Below are positions 44,397 through 52,990 of a DNA stretch of 55,739 nt, in pieces. How positions within the stretch are numbered: position 1 is the first letter of the stretch; each line of letters starts with the position of its first letter. The notes under the pieces are model-generated. The model worked only from the letters and a program-made list of their open reading frames with translations. It did not search any database and was not told the origin of the DNA. Location: contig JABSRU010000030.1 of assembly GCA_013214965.1 (NCBI GenBank), positions 1-55,739 on the forward strand. The letters are read 5' to 3'. A program made the position numbers and the translations under genes. The DNA is from Gammaproteobacteria bacterium. GTDB taxonomy: Bacteria; Pseudomonadota; Gammaproteobacteria; Enterobacterales; Psychrobiaceae.

Positions 44397-45754
44397 AACC
44401 AAGTTTTGCGGTGGTCGGTCATCCCAATAAAGGCAAATCATCGGTGGTCTCCACATTAGCCCGAGATGATCGGGTTGCGGTTTCAATGCAAAGTGGCACC
44501 ACCGTGGTAGCCGAAGCATTCGATATTAGTGTCGGTCAGTCGAGCTATCAACTGATTGATACCCCCGGATTTCAGCGACCAAGAAAAGTGTTAGCTTGGC
44601 TTAATCAAATCAATGTCTCTGCTGATAAGCGCAGCGAGCGGATTAGAGAGTTTATTAAAGATCCTCAGTGTACGAGACAGTTTAAAGATGAAATAGAATT
44701 ATTGCGCCCGATTATGGCGGGTGCAGCTATTTTGTATGTGGTTGATGGTTCTAGGCCTTATAGCGCTGAATATGAGGCTGAAATGGAAATATTGCGTTGG
44801 ACTGGCCAGCCAAGTATGGCGCTCATCAATCCAATTGAAAATCATGATTATGTTGATAATTGGCAAAATGCTTTATTACAATATTTTAAAGTGGTGCGAG
44901 TATTTGATGCCGTTACTGCTGATTTAAATCATCATATTGAATTATTAGAAGCTTTTGCTCATATTCATCAACCTTGGTCTGAGTCGTTAAAAAAATTGGT
45001 GGTGGAATTTAACTCTGAAGTGGTTCGGCAGCGTCAACGTAGTTGCCAGCTGTGTGCTCAGTTGTTGGAAGATTTAACCGGCTATCAACTGAGTCAAAAA
45101 GTAGTGACCAAAACTCAGGCGCAATCGTTACAACTATTGCTAGAACAACGTTATTATCAATGGATGCGGCAAAGAGAAATGAAAGCCCATGATCAATTAC
45201 AGAGTATTTTTAGGCACTATCAACTGGATCGTGTTAACCATGAATTGACTCTACCTGACGATTTATTTGATACCGACAAATGGTATGGCTGGGGTTTAGA
45301 TCGTCGTCAACTAACCACAGTTGCCGGTATTGCTGGGGCGACAGCAGGTTCGGTCATAGATATGGCTGTGGCTGGTCATTCTTTGTTATTGGGGGCTTTG
45401 GGGGGAGGAATTATCGGTTCTTCAGCCGCTTGGTTTGGGGCTGATAAATTAGCTAATCATAAAGTTAAAGGTGTTCCGATGGGAGGCTTTGAAGCAAGGC
45501 AAGGACCGATCGACAACAAAAATTTTCCCTATGTTGTGTTAGGGCGATTATTGTTTGTTTATCGAGCCTTGCTCAGTCGAAATCATGCCCAGCGTAATGA
45601 GCTTATCGTGGAAGAATTACGAATTAGTCAATTGTTAGAACAGCTCAATACCACAGAGAAAAAAGATATTTATTTGGCTCTCGATCGCTTGAGTCGTCAC
45701 AAAAATGTGCCAGACCTAGCACTAGTGATAGAGCCATTGTTTACATTAGCTTAA
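44393..45754 (+). CDS. Era-like GTPase with DUF3482
   Basis: 453 residues. G1 is GHPNKGKSS, G3 is DTPGF, and the Walker-type folding continues to AILYVVDGSRPYSAEYEAEMEIL; G2 is in SGTTVVAEA. G4 (NKxD) is unclear: the place reads INPIENHD, so nucleotide specificity may be altered. The C-terminal half is helical with a hydrophobic Gly-rich stretch (TVAGIAGATAGSVIDMAVAGHSLLLGALGGGIIGSSAAWFGADK), suggesting membrane association. It is coupled to the DUF2868 gene. Role unknown; possibly membrane-linked GTPase signalling. Confidence 0.83.
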   Translation: MKPSFAVVGHPNKGKSSVVSTLARDDRVAVSMQSGTTVVAEAFDISVGQSSYQLIDTPGFQRPRKVLAWLNQINVSADKRSERIREFIKDPQCTRQFKDEIELLRPIMAGAAILYVVDGSRPYSAEYEAEMEILRWTGQPSMALINPIENHDYVDNWQNALLQYFKVVRVFDAVTADLNHHIELLEAFAHIHQPWSESLKKLVVEFNSEVVRQRQRSCQLCAQLLEDLTGYQLSQKVVTKTQAQSLQLLLEQRYYQWMRQREMKAHDQLQSIFRHYQLDRVNHELTLPDDLFDTDKWYGWGLDRRQLTTVAGIAGATAGSVIDMAVAGHSLLLGALGGGIIGSSAAWFGADKLANHKVKGVPMGGFEARQGPIDNKNFPYVVLGRLLFVYRALLSRNHAQRNELIVEELRISQLLEQLNTTEKKDIYLALDRLSRHKNVPDLALVIEPLFTLA

Positions 45755-45774
45755 GTTGGTCTAAATGAGAGTCA

Positions 45775-46578
45775 TTAGTTGTTATTTTTTGTCGCCAACT
45801 CTTTTTCTAAGCTTTGGCACATATCTAGTGCAGGCATAATACTTTCTGGCGAACCAATTTGTTTTGCTGGTACGCCGGCCACAGTGGTGTGGGCTTTGAC
45901 GGGTTTTAATACCACGCTACCAGCACCAATTTTGGCGCCTTGGCCGATCTCGATATTGCCTAATATTTTTGAGCCTGCGCCGATTAACACACCGGCTCGG
46001 ACCTTAGGATGGCGATCGCCGCTTTCTTTACCGGTGCCGCCTAGCGTGACGCCTTGTAAAATAGAGACATTATCCTCAACCACTGAAGTTTCCCCGATGA
46101 CGATGCCATTGGCATGATCTAACATCACGCCTTTGCCGATAACTGCAGCAGGGTGAATATCGACATCGAAGATTTGAGAAATTCTACTTTGAAGATATAA
46201 AGCTACTTGTTGGCGGTCATTAAGCCAGAGTTGATGGGCGATGCGATAACCTTGCAGGGCCATAAAGCCTTTCAAATAAAGCAGCACCTCTGGGTAACCC
46301 GAAATAGCAGGATCACGTTCACACACCGCTTGAATATCGCGACTAGCATCATTTACAATTGAAGGTGATCGCGATAGTTCTTGATTAAACAACTGCTCAA
46401 GTTGCTGCAAAGGAATATAAACATCAAACAGCTTACTGGCTAAAATGTTACTTAATGCCGCAGCCAATGACGGTTGATCGATTAAATGACTACGATAGAG
46501 ATTAGTCAAAAGGGGCTCTTGCTCTATCGTATGGTTGGCTTGCTCAACAATTTTTTGCCAAAATGATTCAATATTCAT
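45775..46578 (-). CDS. cysE: Serine O-acetyltransferase
   Basis: First committed step of cysteine synthesis: acetylates serine with acetyl-CoA. 267 residues from ATG 46578 (E. coli CysE has 273). The N-terminal helical domain is followed by a left-handed beta-helix of hexapeptide repeats: DIHPAAVIGKGVMLDHANGIVIGETSVVEDNVSILQGVTLGG, with the catalytic HANG(I) His and conserved DRHP, and VLIGAGSKILGNIEIGQGAKIGAGSVVL. An upstream in-frame start (46638) lacks family support. Stands alone. Confidence 0.95.
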   Translation of the reverse strand: MNIESFWQKIVEQANHTIEQEPLLTNLYRSHLIDQPSLAAALSNILASKLFDVYIPLQQLEQLFNQELSRSPSIVNDASRDIQAVCERDPAISGYPEVLLYLKGFMALQGYRIAHQLWLNDRQQVALYLQSRISQIFDVDIHPAAVIGKGVMLDHANGIVIGETSVVEDNVSILQGVTLGGTGKESGDRHPKVRAGVLIGAGSKILGNIEIGQGAKIGAGSVVLKPVKAHTTVAGVPAKQIGSPESIMPALDMCQSLEKELATKNNN

Positions 46579-46689
46579 ATTTTCGAATATAAAAGGGATA
46601 GTTAAGCCTACTGTGCCACGATGAAAAATTAAGGGCAAGATTTTTTAACTATATATTATGCAACTTTATGTATATCGAGCTCTCGCTAT

Positions 46690-47052
46690 TTACATCGATT
46701 CGACATCGGCAACCATTAATTGGTCCTGGGCTAAATCGAACGTTAATCCTGATAATTGAACATTAAACCATTGTAAAAATAGGTTAAGGTTTGGTTGAGT
46801 TGGCGCATGATCTAAAAATTCATCCCAGACACTTAATTCACTTTGCCAAATGGTTAAATAATGTTGGCTAATAATTTCAGTGATTAAGACGTCAATTGGC
46901 AGTTCATTTTCTGGTTCATCTAGTAAATAACTACTTGATTCACTCTGGAACTCAATGAGGCTTGGTAGCTCTTCATTAGTAAAGGTGGTGATCCAATCTA
47001 ACATCGGTTGTTGTGGGGTAATAACGAGGGAAATTCGATTAAGTAGTTTCAT
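46690..47052 (-). CDS. Hypothetical acidic protein
   Basis: 120 residues, no signal peptide or TM, rich in Asp, Glu and Leu (EFQSESSSYLLDEPENELPIDVLI; LSVWDEFLDHAPTQPNLNLFLQWF). Codon use and the spacing of GGA before ATG support a real gene. It follows a PAS protein and a response regulator on the same strand (59 bp gap) and might be a partner of that pathway. I recognise no family. Confidence 0.6.
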   Translation of the reverse strand: MKLLNRISLVITPQQPMLDWITTFTNEELPSLIEFQSESSSYLLDEPENELPIDVLITEIISQHYLTIWQSELSVWDEFLDHAPTQPNLNLFLQWFNVQLSGLTFDLAQDQLMVADVESM

Positions 47053-47111
47053 AGTGTCGATCCAATAGCAATTTGGGCTGATCCTGAATTAATTGCCATA
47101 AAAAAGCAAGG

Positions 47112-47582
47112 TTATCCTTGCTCTAATTGCTTTATACGCTGGTTCGCTTGCTGTAAGGCAATTCGATTAGTCGCCATATCCGTGACATCGTAAATAATTA
47201 AACTAATTTGTTCGACTACGCCGGTTAATGACATTAAAGGAATAATGGTGATGTTTTGATACATAAATTCCACGCGGCCGGTGATCGGGCGGTAGTTTTT
47301 AAATGGGAACAAATAATCCCGTTGTTCCCAGGTGATAAACGATTGGTTTTGAATTGTTTTTACTGATTCAATTTTCCGTTGAAACCATTTTTTTGGTAAC
47401 TGAGGGAACAGTTCAAAAATATTTTTATTTTTAGCATCACTGGCATCGATATTACTATGATGCTCCATAAATCCATTCCAGATTTTTATGTTGTAATCGT
47501 TATCGATAACAACCATGCCGGCATCAATGTTATTAATTAGGCTAGCCATCCAATGAAATTCTTTAAAGTTTGATCCGCTCAT
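47112..47582 (-). CDS. Single-domain PAS protein
   Basis: 156 residues: one PAS domain (MASLINNIDAGMVVIDNDYNIKIWNGFMEHHS; FELFPQLPKKWFQRKIESV; VEFMYQNITIIPLMSLTGVVEQISLIIYDVT) and a short C-terminal coiled coil. It has no histidine kinase or GGDEF output, so it must signal through a partner, probably the REC-CheC protein encoded 1 bp upstream on the same strand. ATG lies immediately after the regulator stop (TGACATG). Ligand or cofactor unknown. Confidence 0.82.
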   Translation of the reverse strand: MSGSNFKEFHWMASLINNIDAGMVVIDNDYNIKIWNGFMEHHSNIDASDAKNKNIFELFPQLPKKWFQRKIESVKTIQNQSFITWEQRDYLFPFKNYRPITGRVEFMYQNITIIPLMSLTGVVEQISLIIYDVTDMATNRIALQQANQRIKQLEQG

Positions 47583-47583
47583 G

Positions 47584-48627
47584 TCATTTCTCGTCCAGCA
47601 AGTAAATAATTTTGTTATTGAAGGTTTTTAATGATTGTTGAGTAATTAATATTAATAAATCACATTTAAAGTCATGGTCTTCGATAACGTAGTTAATTTC
47701 GATCGCTAAGATCTCTTGCCAATTTCTAACTTCTGAATTGATAATATCATTAACATTACGGTGTAATCCTAATAATTCCGGATGGGACTGACTAAAGGAT
47801 AAATCCAGTTGATCTGAAATCCCTTTCAAAAACGCGCCGATTAATATGTTAGATAAATCAACCAACATTTCGCGTTCGGCTGCGTCATTGACTTCACCCT
47901 CGTACTTCATTAATTTTGCTAACTCATCTAATGACGAATCATAAAACAAGATTAACGCTTCTCCTGAAATCCCTGAACCAATAAATCCTTGGCAGACCGC
48001 AGATATCCCTTGGTTTTCCTCGGTTGCTTTTAGCATCATGTGCAGTTCACTACTGGCTAAAATATTGACATTTGGGATCGGTAATTGAACCTTAACCCCT
48101 AGTACTCGGGCTAATAAGTCACCAGCTCGACCCATTGCCACGTTAGCGACTTCTTGATAAGGGTCTAGATGGAGTAATTTGTCCTCCGAAACACGTAATC
48201 GGGAGTCATCGTCCTCAATTTTTATCTCATTGAGGATTTCGTTGGCAATAAGGTCTTCATCTCGCAGCACACCGTAATTACGAAGAATTTCTTTAACTTT
48301 GCTTTTACTGGTTGGTTTCTTAATGAAATCTAAAGCACCATATGCTTTAACACGTTTATGAGCCTCAGGTTGAATATCCCCAGAGACCACAATGGTTAAG
48401 GTGGGTAAGTCTTGTTCTGAAATGATTTTAAGGGTGCCATAACCGTCGAGCACTGGCATATTGAGGTCGAGAAAGAGGATGTCGGCTTTACCCGCTTTTA
48501 TCGCCGTAATTGCTTCTTCGCCATTTTCGGCAAAGGAGATGCAAACATCCCAATTGTCGGGAAGGGCACGTACCATTTGTTTTCTGGCAAAACTGGAATC
48601 ATCACAAATTAAAATAGGTATTGTCAT
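47584..48627 (-). CDS. Response regulator with CheC-type phosphatase domain
   Basis: 347 residues. The N-terminal REC domain keeps the acidic pocket (ILICDDSSFARK), phospho-acceptor Asp in LFLDLNMPVLDG and the Thr/Lys switch (VSGD, KKP). The C-terminal CheC/CheX-like domain has one intact phosphatase motif D-x3-E-x2-N (DPYQEVANVAMG); in the second (MLVDLSNILIGAFL) the Glu is Asp, so only one site may be active. Members dephosphorylate CheY-P or related regulators. With the PAS partner this looks like a phosphatase-output pathway, perhaps near motility, though no che gene is in view. Confidence 0.85.
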   Translation of the reverse strand: MTIPILICDDSSFARKQMVRALPDNWDVCISFAENGEEAITAIKAGKADILFLDLNMPVLDGYGTLKIISEQDLPTLTIVVSGDIQPEAHKRVKAYGALDFIKKPTSKSKVKEILRNYGVLRDEDLIANEILNEIKIEDDDSRLRVSEDKLLHLDPYQEVANVAMGRAGDLLARVLGVKVQLPIPNVNILASSELHMMLKATEENQGISAVCQGFIGSGISGEALILFYDSSLDELAKLMKYEGEVNDAAEREMLVDLSNILIGAFLKGISDQLDLSFSQSHPELLGLHRNVNDIINSEVRNWQEILAIEINYVIEDHDFKCDLLILITQQSLKTFNNKIIYLLDEK

Positions 48628-48721
48628 TCAGGCTGGTCCATAGCTCACTATTACTGTTTATATATAGCTATTAAATACCAAATTTGGTTATTTAGGAATC
48701 ATTAAAATCAATTTTTCATGA

Positions 48722-48748
48722 AAAAGGAAAGCGAGCAGCTTTCCTTTT
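48722..48748 (-). terminator. Terminator of the SH3-domain gene
   Basis: An 11-bp stem, AAAAGGAAAGC with GCTTTCCTTTT, loop GAGCA; on the minus strand it ends in a T-run. It lies just after the stop at 48756. Confidence 0.88.
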
Positions 48749-48755
48749 GATAAAT

Positions 48756-49340
48756 TTATGACCAATTGCCACTACTTTTCTTTTTCTTTTTTGGTAAAAA
48801 GGTTAATGCGATACCAAATAAAATACTAAAGCCGACCAGCACACCACCATTAATCAACCATTGCATTCTGATATGAGCATCTTCACCTTCGAGTTTCGAT
48901 AACGCTAAACGCTCTGAATTTTTGGCTTGTATTAATTCATCGCTTGATTGTTTTAGAGACTGCTCTAAATTTGCGACTTTTGCTAATGCTTGCTCTAAAC
49001 TATTAGACGAAGAGCTTGCTTGTTGCTCGATAGCGCTAAGCTTATCTTGTAAATTGTCATAACGTACCCTTAAACTGTTTTTTGATGAGGTAAAAGATGA
49101 CTTAACCCAGCCAGTACGGCCTTTAGGATCTTTAATTTTATTAAATTGACCGTCGTCAGATTGTTTAAGAATTTCAATTGGCGTACCAGCGGTTAAGCTA
49201 CCTAAAATTTTGAAATTGGTGCCAGGGCCACTGTGGAAAAAGATGTAAATATTATCACTAATATGACCTGAAGCGGCATAGAGGCTACCAGAGCATAGTA
49301 AGGTCATTACTATCGCGAAACGAGAAAAGAATTTAAGCAT
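48756..49340 (-). CDS. SH3 domain, coiled coil and C-terminal membrane anchor protein
   Basis: 194 residues from ATG 49340 (AGGA upstream). Signal peptide (FFSRFAIVMTLLCSGSLYA), an SH3b domain (DNIYIFFHSGPGTNFKILGSLTAGTPIEILKQSDDGQFNKIKDPKGRTGWVKSSF), a coiled coil of about 80 residues, and a C-terminal TM helix (WLINGGVLVGFSILFGIALTFL) with a lysine-rich tail. This is the YgiM/TIGR04211 architecture, an inner-membrane protein with periplasmic SH3; E. coli YgiM influences division and peptidoglycan. Stands alone between terminators. Confidence 0.85.
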   Translation of the reverse strand: MLKFFSRFAIVMTLLCSGSLYAASGHISDNIYIFFHSGPGTNFKILGSLTAGTPIEILKQSDDGQFNKIKDPKGRTGWVKSSFTSSKNSLRVRYDNLQDKLSAIEQQASSSSNSLEQALAKVANLEQSLKQSSDELIQAKNSERLALSKLEGEDAHIRMQWLINGGVLVGFSILFGIALTFLPKKKKKSSGNWS

Positions 49341-49461
49341 TGTGGATCCTATATTTTGAGCGTGACTTATCCTATTATGTTGCAACAATTACTGCAATAT
49401 ATAAGGTCTGTTTTTATTGGGATTTTAATGAATTTATGGCTGTCGTTAGTATTACAGGGTA

Positions 49462-49495
49462 AAAAGTCCGTTCAGTAATTGCTCAACGGACTTTT
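49462..49495 (-). terminator. Terminator of the Agd3-like gene
   Basis: An 11-bp stem, AAAAGTCCGTT with AACGGACTTTT, closes a 12-nt loop; on the minus strand it ends in a T-run, 22 bp after the stop at 49518. Confidence 0.85.
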
Positions 49496-49517
49496 GTTTT
49501 ACCTTTGTACCTATTTA

Positions 49518-52004
49518 TTAGTGGAGTCGGCGATCAACGGTTAGGACATTTTGATAGCGACCGACATCGGTTTGAATGATGTTTTGACCACCATAAATTT
49601 CACCATCTTTAATGCCTGTGATTTGAGCACTTACATTATCATCGGCTGTTATGGTCACCGTATTATTATCTCGATTCCAAAAGCCTCGAACATTCGCGGA
49701 TTTTGAGGCCAGTTTGTTCTTACTGAGTTCACCAATATCATAAAAATCTAGATTTTTGACTGGCAGATCAATAAACATGTTATAGCGTTCGGCTACCGCA
49801 TTTAACCAATCGAATTGCAGCGTTGCACCATCACGGTAATTTTTCAAATTCGAGATATGGAAATAATGAGGATATGACTTATATGACAACATATGACGAA
49901 CCGCGTTTATTGCTTGTTGTTCAAGAATTTGTTGATAAGTTAATGGCTGACAAATGGCGGCCGGATCAACACAAGGGTCAATGCCTCGTTCAATAAATGA
50001 CTCATGATAAATATAATTATATTCGTCAGTTAAGGCCTCAGGCGTTGTCACGTTATAAAAGACCGAAGTCGGGTAACGTGGTAACATTAATATACTGGTA
50101 TTAGGGATATAAGCGACTTGGTCCTGATTAACTTGCGAAGTATCAGAAGCCATGTACTTGATGCCAAGATCTTCAATAACATCCATTAAGTCAAGGTTAC
50201 GACCTTGTGGGTACGGAATATACACGGGTGATGGAACATTTGAACTTTCAGTATCTTCTAACCCTGAATGATTACCAGTGACCAGAGTTTGAGCACCTAT
50301 TTCAAAACCAGGTAAGTCCATTTGTTGCCATACACGTAAGTTTTCTGCTATTTCATGCTTCGCAATGGCATAAGTTGCTCCAGAACTGGTATACATATCA
50401 CGATGAGTTAAGGTGTGGTTTAAAAAGCGAAACTGATTTTTTGTCTCAAGAATTGCGGTAACTAAATCATCTTCACTTCCCATGTAGTGCACGTCAAGTT
50501 TAGGCTGTCGTCGAGAACCAGCTTCACTGGTAAAAATTTTAGTCGTGATATTATTAGTGCCAATAAAAATTAACCCTAATTTAGTGGCGTTAGTTGTTTG
50601 CCAATGATTAACAAGAGGTGTGATATCTGCGGTGATAGACCCCCACTGTTCTTGATAGTTGACACAATGATTTTTTTTAAAATCGCCGCCAGGATGACGC
50701 CAATTTGATATAGCATCTTTACGGTACCATGTTGCATTACTGTCCCACGTCTTGTTTGTGAGACAAATTTTACCGCGGCCTCTGAAAAAGAAGCCATACC
50801 ATTTTTTTTTCGTCACCAATTTCAAAATGGCTTGAACGACCGTGGTGTCTTTTTCGACATCAAAATTAAATAAGGCGCGGCGTTTGGCAAACCGACTGTG
50901 CTTAACTTTAGCAATACGACGTTGAACGTGAGTATGGTGCGGTGTTCTTGTTGATAAATAGGTATCGTTAGTTGCACCGATTGATACTTGTCGATTAGTT
51001 GGTAATGTTGCGTAACCCCCATTAAAGGCAAAATCTAATTTGAAACCAGAAAAATTAGGGTGCTGTTGAGTAAATAAATATTGAGATAAAGCTGTATTGT
51101 GAATGCTAGCGGCTGAATTGCGATACTCATTACTGATATGGTTTTCATTGGTTACTGGATCCCAAAGTGCATCGGCGGCAAATAAGTCATCAACATGAGC
51201 GGCTAAATAAATTTTCCTGCCACCAATAAAGACCCCTTGAGTCGCGTAATTTACAAATTCATAATTTAAAATTTGTGAATATAATAAATAACTTGCATTA
51301 GCAATGGTTGATAAAAGAACCTTTCGGCCATCAGGGTAGGTTATTTCAGATATCATGGTCTTGTTCGTGGCACTGTCTTTTAATAACGGGACAACCACTG
51401 GACCTTGAGGATCATTACTTGGGTCAACCGCAACTGCATAGTCATTAATCGCTAATGGCGTTTGCTTGTTAACGTATTCATAAAACTCACCTTGCCCTAC
51501 CGGAACTTGCCAGTCAGCAGAAAAGGAGGTGCCTTCGACCAGTGTTGTTAGATCCATTCCATAATCTAAATCGTAATTTTGACGATAATATTCCCCCGAG
51601 ACAGGGTAGCCAGAAATAACAGATTCTCTGACATTAAAATCACGTTCATACTGATGAAGTAATTTCCATTCTTGCAGGGTTAATGCTGAATCTTGATAAT
51701 TATTAGGACCTTCATAATGCATGAACGTATCAGTTAGGATAATGCCGTTATAATTCCCTTTATTATCGGTAATCAGCATATCCTTGGTTAATGCTGTTTG
51801 ACTGGCATCTAACACATCATAAGGAACACCCATATCATCGAGTATATCATCTATATAATCTAAACCTGAATCTTGCTCAGCAGTGCCAGAGGCGATGACT
51901 AATAGTTTTAAATTAACAGTTTTTGCTTCGGTAAAAGTTGCGATCGAAAATATCGACGATATTAATAACAGCTTTCTTCCCCAAAAATTTATTTTGTTAC
52001 TCAT
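49518..52004 (-). CDS. Agd3-like (CE18-type) exopolysaccharide deacetylase with inserted DNRLRE/CBM96-like domain
   Basis: 828 residues, exported (signal peptide ends near TEAK). The N-terminus (LKLLVIASGTAEQDSGLDYI; GVPYDVLDASQTALT; NYNGIILTD) matches the flavodoxin-like opening of the fungal galactosaminogalactan deacetylase Agd3. The catalytic NodB-like part has the Asp pair in LAAHVDDLFAADALWD (about residue 266) and the metal His pair in NHTLTHRDMY (about 527). Between them, about 344-505, a beta-sandwich like DNRLRE domains is inserted (DTYLSTRTPHHTH; ALFNFDVEKDTTVVQAILKL; GSITADITPLVNHWQT), which may bind sugar. A secreted or periplasmic deacetylase of an amino-sugar polymer is inferred; no synthase genes are nearby. 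Confidence 0.6.
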   Translation of the reverse strand: MSNKINFWGRKLLLISSIFSIATFTEAKTVNLKLLVIASGTAEQDSGLDYIDDILDDMGVPYDVLDASQTALTKDMLITDNKGNYNGIILTDTFMHYEGPNNYQDSALTLQEWKLLHQYERDFNVRESVISGYPVSGEYYRQNYDLDYGMDLTTLVEGTSFSADWQVPVGQGEFYEYVNKQTPLAINDYAVAVDPSNDPQGPVVVPLLKDSATNKTMISEITYPDGRKVLLSTIANASYLLYSQILNYEFVNYATQGVFIGGRKIYLAAHVDDLFAADALWDPVTNENHISNEYRNSAASIHNTALSQYLFTQQHPNFSGFKLDFAFNGGYATLPTNRQVSIGATNDTYLSTRTPHHTHVQRRIAKVKHSRFAKRRALFNFDVEKDTTVVQAILKLVTKKKWYGFFFRGRGKICLTNKTWDSNATWYRKDAISNWRHPGGDFKKNHCVNYQEQWGSITADITPLVNHWQTTNATKLGLIFIGTNNITTKIFTSEAGSRRQPKLDVHYMGSEDDLVTAILETKNQFRFLNHTLTHRDMYTSSGATYAIAKHEIAENLRVWQQMDLPGFEIGAQTLVTGNHSGLEDTESSNVPSPVYIPYPQGRNLDLMDVIEDLGIKYMASDTSQVNQDQVAYIPNTSILMLPRYPTSVFYNVTTPEALTDEYNYIYHESFIERGIDPCVDPAAICQPLTYQQILEQQAINAVRHMLSYKSYPHYFHISNLKNYRDGATLQFDWLNAVAERYNMFIDLPVKNLDFYDIGELSKNKLASKSANVRGFWNRDNNTVTITADDNVSAQITGIKDGEIYGGQNIIQTDVGRYQNVLTVDRRLH

Positions 52005-52338
52005 TTGGGCCTCTTGTTATTGGCTTTTAAAAGCTGAATGTTAATATAAAACGATAATATTTAAAGTTTTTTGGCTATTTAAAAGTTAATTTGACCTTTA
52101 AGACTTGCTTGTGTTTTATTATTGATTCTTTTGTCTTAGCGCTTCTTAATGGCAAATTATTTTATTTGAAAGTGTCATTTTTAATTAAAAAAACAAATTT
52201 AAGCATAAAGTGCTTTATGCACTAGACCATTTCATTGTAAAATCAATCCTTATGTTAATTTTTTTTTATTACTTATTGAATTAAGTAGTTTAATTGGAAT
52301 TCTAGGTCATTGAATGTTAATTAAATTTGGAGTTAAAC
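52005..52338. other. 334-bp A+T-rich divergent intergenic region
   Basis: No ORF. It separates the deacetylase from uvrY and should hold both promoters. It contains an 8-bp-arm inverted repeat GCATAAAG-TG-CTTTATGC (52203-52220) and a smaller palindrome GCTTTTAAAAGC (52023-52034). No clear sigma-70 pair could be assigned. Confidence 0.5.
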
Positions 52339-52983
52339 GTGATAAATGTTTTTTTGGTCGACGATCATGAATTAGTTCGTACTGGCATTAAACGCTTACT
52401 GGAGGATGTTCGCGGTATCAAAGTAGTTGGCGAAGCTGCGTCTGGGGAAATGGCGGTACAATGGTGTAGAGGTAATGAAACCGATATTGTCTTGATGGAT
52501 ATGAACATGCCAGGCATTGGCGGTATTGAAGCCACTCGACGCATATTGCGTAACAAGCCTGATGTAAAAATCATTGTTATTAGTATTCATAATGAAGAGC
52601 CTTATCCGACGAAAGTAATGCAGGCCGGTGCCGCGGGATATTTAACGAAAGGGGCTGCGCCGATGGAAATGATCAACGCGATTCGTCAGGTTAAATCAGG
52701 CCAACGTTATTTATCACCTGAAATTGCACAACAAATGGCGTTAAGTCAGTTTAAACCGGCTGAGGATAATCCATTTCAAGCATTGTCAGAGCGTGAATTA
52801 CAAATCATGATGATGATAACCACCGGGCAGAAAGTGACCGATATTTCTGAACAGTTAAGTTTAAGCCCTAAAACCGTTAATTCTTATCGTTATCGTTTGT
52901 TTAATAAGTTAGACGTTAGTGGCGATGTTGAGTTGACTCATTTAGCGATTCGTCACGGTATTTTAGACACTGAAAAGTTATAA
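52339..52983 (+). CDS. uvrY: NarL-type response regulator UvrY/GacA
   Basis: 214 residues. REC domain with FLVDDHELVRTGI, phospho-acceptor in IVLMDMNMPGIGGIEATR, and a LuxR/NarL helix-turn-helix (LSERELQIMMMITTGQKVTDISEQLSLSPKTVNSYRYRLFNKL). It is very close to E. coli UvrY. Start GTG 52339 (MINVFLVDDHE) is preferred over the earlier in-frame TTG 52327, since TTGGAG lies 6-11 nt before the GTG. It is the response regulator of the BarA-UvrY pathway that drives csr small RNAs. The next gene, uvrC, begins within 8 bp. Confidence 0.96.
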   Translation: MINVFLVDDHELVRTGIKRLLEDVRGIKVVGEAASGEMAVQWCRGNETDIVLMDMNMPGIGGIEATRRILRNKPDVKIIVISIHNEEPYPTKVMQAGAAGYLTKGAAPMEMINAIRQVKSGQRYLSPEIAQQMALSQFKPAEDNPFQALSERELQIMMMITTGQKVTDISEQLSLSPKTVNSYRYRLFNKLDVSGDVELTHLAIRHGILDTEKL

Positions 52984-52990
52984 GCAATTG

